Both the position numbers and the translations under genes were made by a program. This document shows, piece after piece, positions 61,231 through 64,000 of a stretch of DNA of 64,000 nucleotides (positions within the stretch are counted from its first letter, which is position 1; each line of letters opens with the position of its first letter). Below the pieces are notes generated by a model that was not told where the DNA came from, searched no databases, and saw only the letters and a program-made list of their open reading frames with translations. The DNA comes from Porphyrobacter sp. ULC335 (GTDB taxonomy: Bacteria; Pseudomonadota; Alphaproteobacteria; Sphingomonadales; Sphingomonadaceae). Where the stretch lies: contig NZ_CP078091.1 of NCBI RefSeq assembly GCF_025917005.1, positions 248,001 through 312,000 on the forward strand. Reading direction: 5' to 3'.

Positions 61231-61459
61231 CGCCGCCTCCTTGAGCGCCCTCGCATCGGGCCACCTGCGCCATCTGGCAAGCCATCGATGCCTTTTCCGG
61301 CGCTGAATACGATTGTCGGGTCACTTCTGCGATTGCTGCGCAGCGTTGCACCTGATTAGTGTGTAACCCGAGGCTGGGGGTCAGCTAACAGGGGTCAAGC
61401 CGCACTTAAGGCCGGTCAGCCCCCTGTAAGACGGCGCTTCAACAAGGAGTGTGAGCCGC

Positions 61460-63874
61460 GTGACGAATAGCCAGAATGGCAAGACAACCGATCTTGAGGC
61501 CCGCATCGTCGGGGCCCTGCGGAACCGCGTCGGCAAGACCGAACGGGCCGCCAAGCCGCATGACTGGTACAATGCCGCGGTGCTCGCGCTGCGCGATGAC
61601 ATCATCGACAACTGGTTCGCTTCGACCTCGCGCACGCATGAGGTGGGGGGCAAGCGGGTCTATTACCTCAGCCTTGAATTCCTGATCGGGCGGCTGCTGC
61701 GCGATGCCCTGTCGAACCTTGGCTGCACCCGCGCGATGGAGCAGGCGCTCAGCGAGCACGGGCTGGACTTGGCCCGGCTCGAAGAGCTCGAACCCGACGC
61801 CGCGCTCGGCAATGGCGGGCTCGGGCGGCTCGCGGCGTGCTTCATGGAGAGCCTCGCCAGTCTCGACATCCCTGCCTTTGGCTACGGCATCCGCTACATC
61901 AACGGCATGTTCCGCCAGCGCATCGACGAAGGCTGGCAGGTCGAGCTGCCCGAGACATGGCTCGCCCACGGCAACCCCTGGGAGTTCGAGCGGCGCGAGA
62001 GTGCCTACATCATCGGCTTCGGCGGCGAGGTGTCCAGCGATGGCGGAGTGATCCGCTGGAACCCGGGAGAGAAGATCGAAGCGACGGCCTTCGATACCCC
62101 GGTCGTCGGGTGGCGCGGCGCGCGGGTCAACACGCTGCGGTTGTGGAGCGCGACTGCGGTGGACCCGATCCAGCTTGCCGCCTTCAACGCGGGCGACCAC
62201 GCCGGGGCGCTTGCCGCGCAGGTGCGGGCCGATAGTCTGGTGCGGGTGCTCTACCCGGCTGACTCCACCCCCGCCGGTCAGGAATTGCGGCTGCGGCAGG
62301 AGTTCTTCTTCTCTTCCGCATCGATCCAGGACATCGTGCGGCGCCATATCCAGTATCATGGCGACATCCGCACCCTGCCGGACAAGGCGGCGATCCAGCT
62401 CAACGACACCCACCCCTCGGTCGCGGTGGCAGAGCTGATGCGGCTGCTGATGGATGAACAGCACCTCGCCTTCGAAGAGGCATGGGGCATCACGCGGCGT
62501 ACCATCGGCTATACCAACCACACCCTGCTGCCCGAAGCGCTGGAAAGCTGGCCGCTGCCGCTCTTCGAACGGATGCTGCCGCGCCATATGCAGATCATCT
62601 ATGCCATCAATGCCACGGTGCTGCGCGAGGCGCGCAAGGCGGGGCTGGATGATGCCGCCATCGCTGCGATCTCGCTGATCGACGAACATGGCGAGCGGCG
62701 CGTGCGAATGGCGAACCTCGCTTTCGTTGGCGCGCATTCGGTCAATGGCGTGGCTGCGCTGCACACCGATCTGATGAAGCAGACGGTGTTCGCCGACCTG
62801 CACAAGCTTTACCCCGAGCGGATCAACAACAAGACCAACGGCGTCACCCCGCGGCGCTGGCTGCACCAGTCAAACCCGCGTCTGACCGGGCTGATCCGTG
62901 AAGGCATCGGCGATGGCTTCATGGCCGATGCCGAACAGCTTGCCAGCCTTTCGAAATTCGCTGGCGACGCTGCCTTTGGCGAGCGGGTGGACGAGATCAA
63001 GCGCGCCAACAAGGTCGATCTGTCGAACACCTTGCGCGAGTTGACCGGCATCCGCCTCGATCCCGATGCGCTCTTCGATGTGCAGATCAAGCGCATCCAT
63101 GAATACAAGCGCCAGCTGCTCAATCTGATCGAGACAGTGGCGCTGTATGACCAGATCCGCAGCCATCCCGAACGCGACTGGGTGCCGCGGGTGAAGATCT
63201 TCGGCGGCAAGGCGGCGCCGACCTATCACAACGCCAAACTGATCATCAAACTCGCCAATGATATCGCCCGGCGGATCAATAGCGATCCTTCGGTGGGCGA
63301 GGTGCTGAAGGTCGTGTTCGTTCCGAACTATAACGTCAGTCTGGCCGAACGGATCATCCCGGCAGCTGACCTGTCGGAGCAAATCTCCACTGCGGGGATG
63401 GAGGCTTCGGGCACCGGCAACATGAAGTTCGCCTTCAACGGCGCGCTGACCATCGGGACGCTCGACGGGGCCAACATCGAGATCATGGAGCGGGTCGGGC
63501 GCGAGAATATCGTGATCTTCGGTCTTACCGCCGAAGAAGTCGCGGCCAAGCGCGCCGATGGCTATGCTCCGCGTGAAGTGATCGCAGGATCGCGCGAGTT
63601 GGCGCAGGCCGTCCACTCGATCGCCAGCGGCGTGTTCAGCCCGGACGAACCAGACCGTTACAAGGGGTTGATGGACGCGCTCTACAACTCCGACTGGTTC
63701 ATGGTGGCCGCCGATTTCGATGCCTATGCCGCCGCCCAGCGCGAGGTTGACCGGCGCTGGTGCGACCGCACGGCGTGGCGCAAGTCGGCGATCATGAACA
63801 TCGCCAATGTCGGCTGGTTCTCGTCCGACCGCACCATCGGCGAATATGCGCGCGAGATCTGGGGCGTGCTGTGA
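61460..63874 (+). CDS. glgP: Glycogen/alpha-glucan phosphorylase
   Basis: It releases glucose-1-phosphate from the non-reducing ends of glycogen using pyridoxal phosphate. 804 residues: YYLSLEFLIGRLLRDALSNL, ALGNGGLGRLAACFMESLAS, WLHQSNPRLTGLI and the PLP-lysine motif ASGTGNMKFAFNGALTIGTL followed by DGANIEI. The start GTG 61460 is chosen because AAGGAG (61444-61449) lies ten bases upstream; GTG 61451 would be too close. The stop overlaps the glgB start (GTGA). Confidence 0.96.
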   Translation: MTNSQNGKTTDLEARIVGALRNRVGKTERAAKPHDWYNAAVLALRDDIIDNWFASTSRTHEVGGKRVYYLSLEFLIGRLLRDALSNLGCTRAMEQALSEHGLDLARLEELEPDAALGNGGLGRLAACFMESLASLDIPAFGYGIRYINGMFRQRIDEGWQVELPETWLAHGNPWEFERRESAYIIGFGGEVSSDGGVIRWNPGEKIEATAFDTPVVGWRGARVNTLRLWSATAVDPIQLAAFNAGDHAGALAAQVRADSLVRVLYPADSTPAGQELRLRQEFFFSSASIQDIVRRHIQYHGDIRTLPDKAAIQLNDTHPSVAVAELMRLLMDEQHLAFEEAWGITRRTIGYTNHTLLPEALESWPLPLFERMLPRHMQIIYAINATVLREARKAGLDDAAIAAISLIDEHGERRVRMANLAFVGAHSVNGVAALHTDLMKQTVFADLHKLYPERINNKTNGVTPRRWLHQSNPRLTGLIREGIGDGFMADAEQLASLSKFAGDAAFGERVDEIKRANKVDLSNTLRELTGIRLDPDALFDVQIKRIHEYKRQLLNLIETVALYDQIRSHPERDWVPRVKIFGGKAAPTYHNAKLIIKLANDIARRINSDPSVGEVLKVVFVPNYNVSLAERIIPAADLSEQISTAGMEASGTGNMKFAFNGALTIGTLDGANIEIMERVGRENIVIFGLTAEEVAAKRADGYAPREVIAGSRELAQAVHSIASGVFSPDEPDRYKGLMDALYNSDWFMVAADFDAYAAAQREVDRRWCDRTAWRKSAIMNIANVGWFSSDRTIGEYAREIWGVL

Positions 63875-64000
63875 AGCCACCGCCCGAGGCCATCGCAGCG
63901 CTGATTGACGGAACGCATACCGATCCGTTTGCGCTGCTGGGGCCGCATGACGGGCCGGAAGGCACCTTTGCCCGCGCGATCCTGCACGGCGCGGAAGAGG
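63871..64000 (+). CDS. glgB: 1,4-alpha-glucan branching enzyme (5' end only)
   Basis: The start is GTG 63871, overlapping the glgP stop by four bases. The visible 43 residues read IAALIDGTHTDPFALLGPHD then GPEGTFARAIL, the typical N-terminus of bacterial GlgB. It is cut by the window edge, and an operon glgP-glgB continues to the right. Confidence 0.88.
   Translation, partial: MKPPPEAIAALIDGTHTDPFALLGPHDGPEGTFARAILHGAEE

Overview
The window is a high-GC chromosomal segment from an alphaproteobacterium, most likely a sphingomonad near Erythrobacter/Porphyrobacter. This is inferred from gene content and order: glpX close to hom, a tonB-exbB-exbD-exbD operon, MipZ next to panC, secreted proteins with GEIVVC-type motifs, and the style of the glycogen and chemotaxis loci. 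No rRNA or other phylogenetic marker is present, so the genus is not certain.

Layout. 1-6.8 kb: secreted proteins, glpX, a tandem pair of paralogous secreted proteins, hom, and a secreted-protein gene broken at a run of eight Cs. 7.2-10.6 kb: TonB energy-transduction operon (tonB, exbB, exbD, exbD), a terminator, a perfect 16-bp parS centromere site, then a third exbD. 10.6-21.1 kb: Lhr-like helicase, DUF2059-like secreted protein, an HscC-like Hsp70 with a degenerate J-domain partner, a phosphomannomutase/phosphoglucomutase, mipZ translationally coupled to a small membrane J protein, and divergent panC.

21.2-29.9 kb is an integrated element of about 8.6 kb in the 3' end of tRNA-Gly(TCC), bounded by a 19-bp direct repeat. 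It carries a P4-type integrase, a nucleotidyltransferase-HEPN fusion, a second protein with a canonical RNxxxH HEPN motif, a divergent AbiV-like protein, an AlpA/excisionase-like HTH protein, and a cytosine-C5 methyltransferase followed by a GHKL ATPase fused to a PD-(D/E)XK-type nuclease. The last pair has lower GC than the host and is the best candidate for a poorly described defence system. Just outside the right repeat lies a decayed second copy of the integrase upstream region and N-terminus, so the site has been used more than once.

30.2-36.6 kb: CHASE2 adenylate/guanylate cyclase, a TPR + FecR operon, a ClpP-fold periplasmic protein and two uncharacterised secreted proteins. 36.9-46.8 kb: a 2,894-residue autotransporter with an AraC-family regulator upstream. 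47.1-58.9 kb: one compact chemotaxis operon, read right to left: STAS, cheY, cheA, cheW, receptor, cheW, receptor, cheR, cheB, and a degenerate receptor-like protein, mostly joined by 4-bp start/stop overlaps. Both receptors are soluble and carry arrays of HAMP-like repeats. 59.2-64 kb: glycogen metabolism, with malQ divergent from glgP-glgB; glgB runs off the window.
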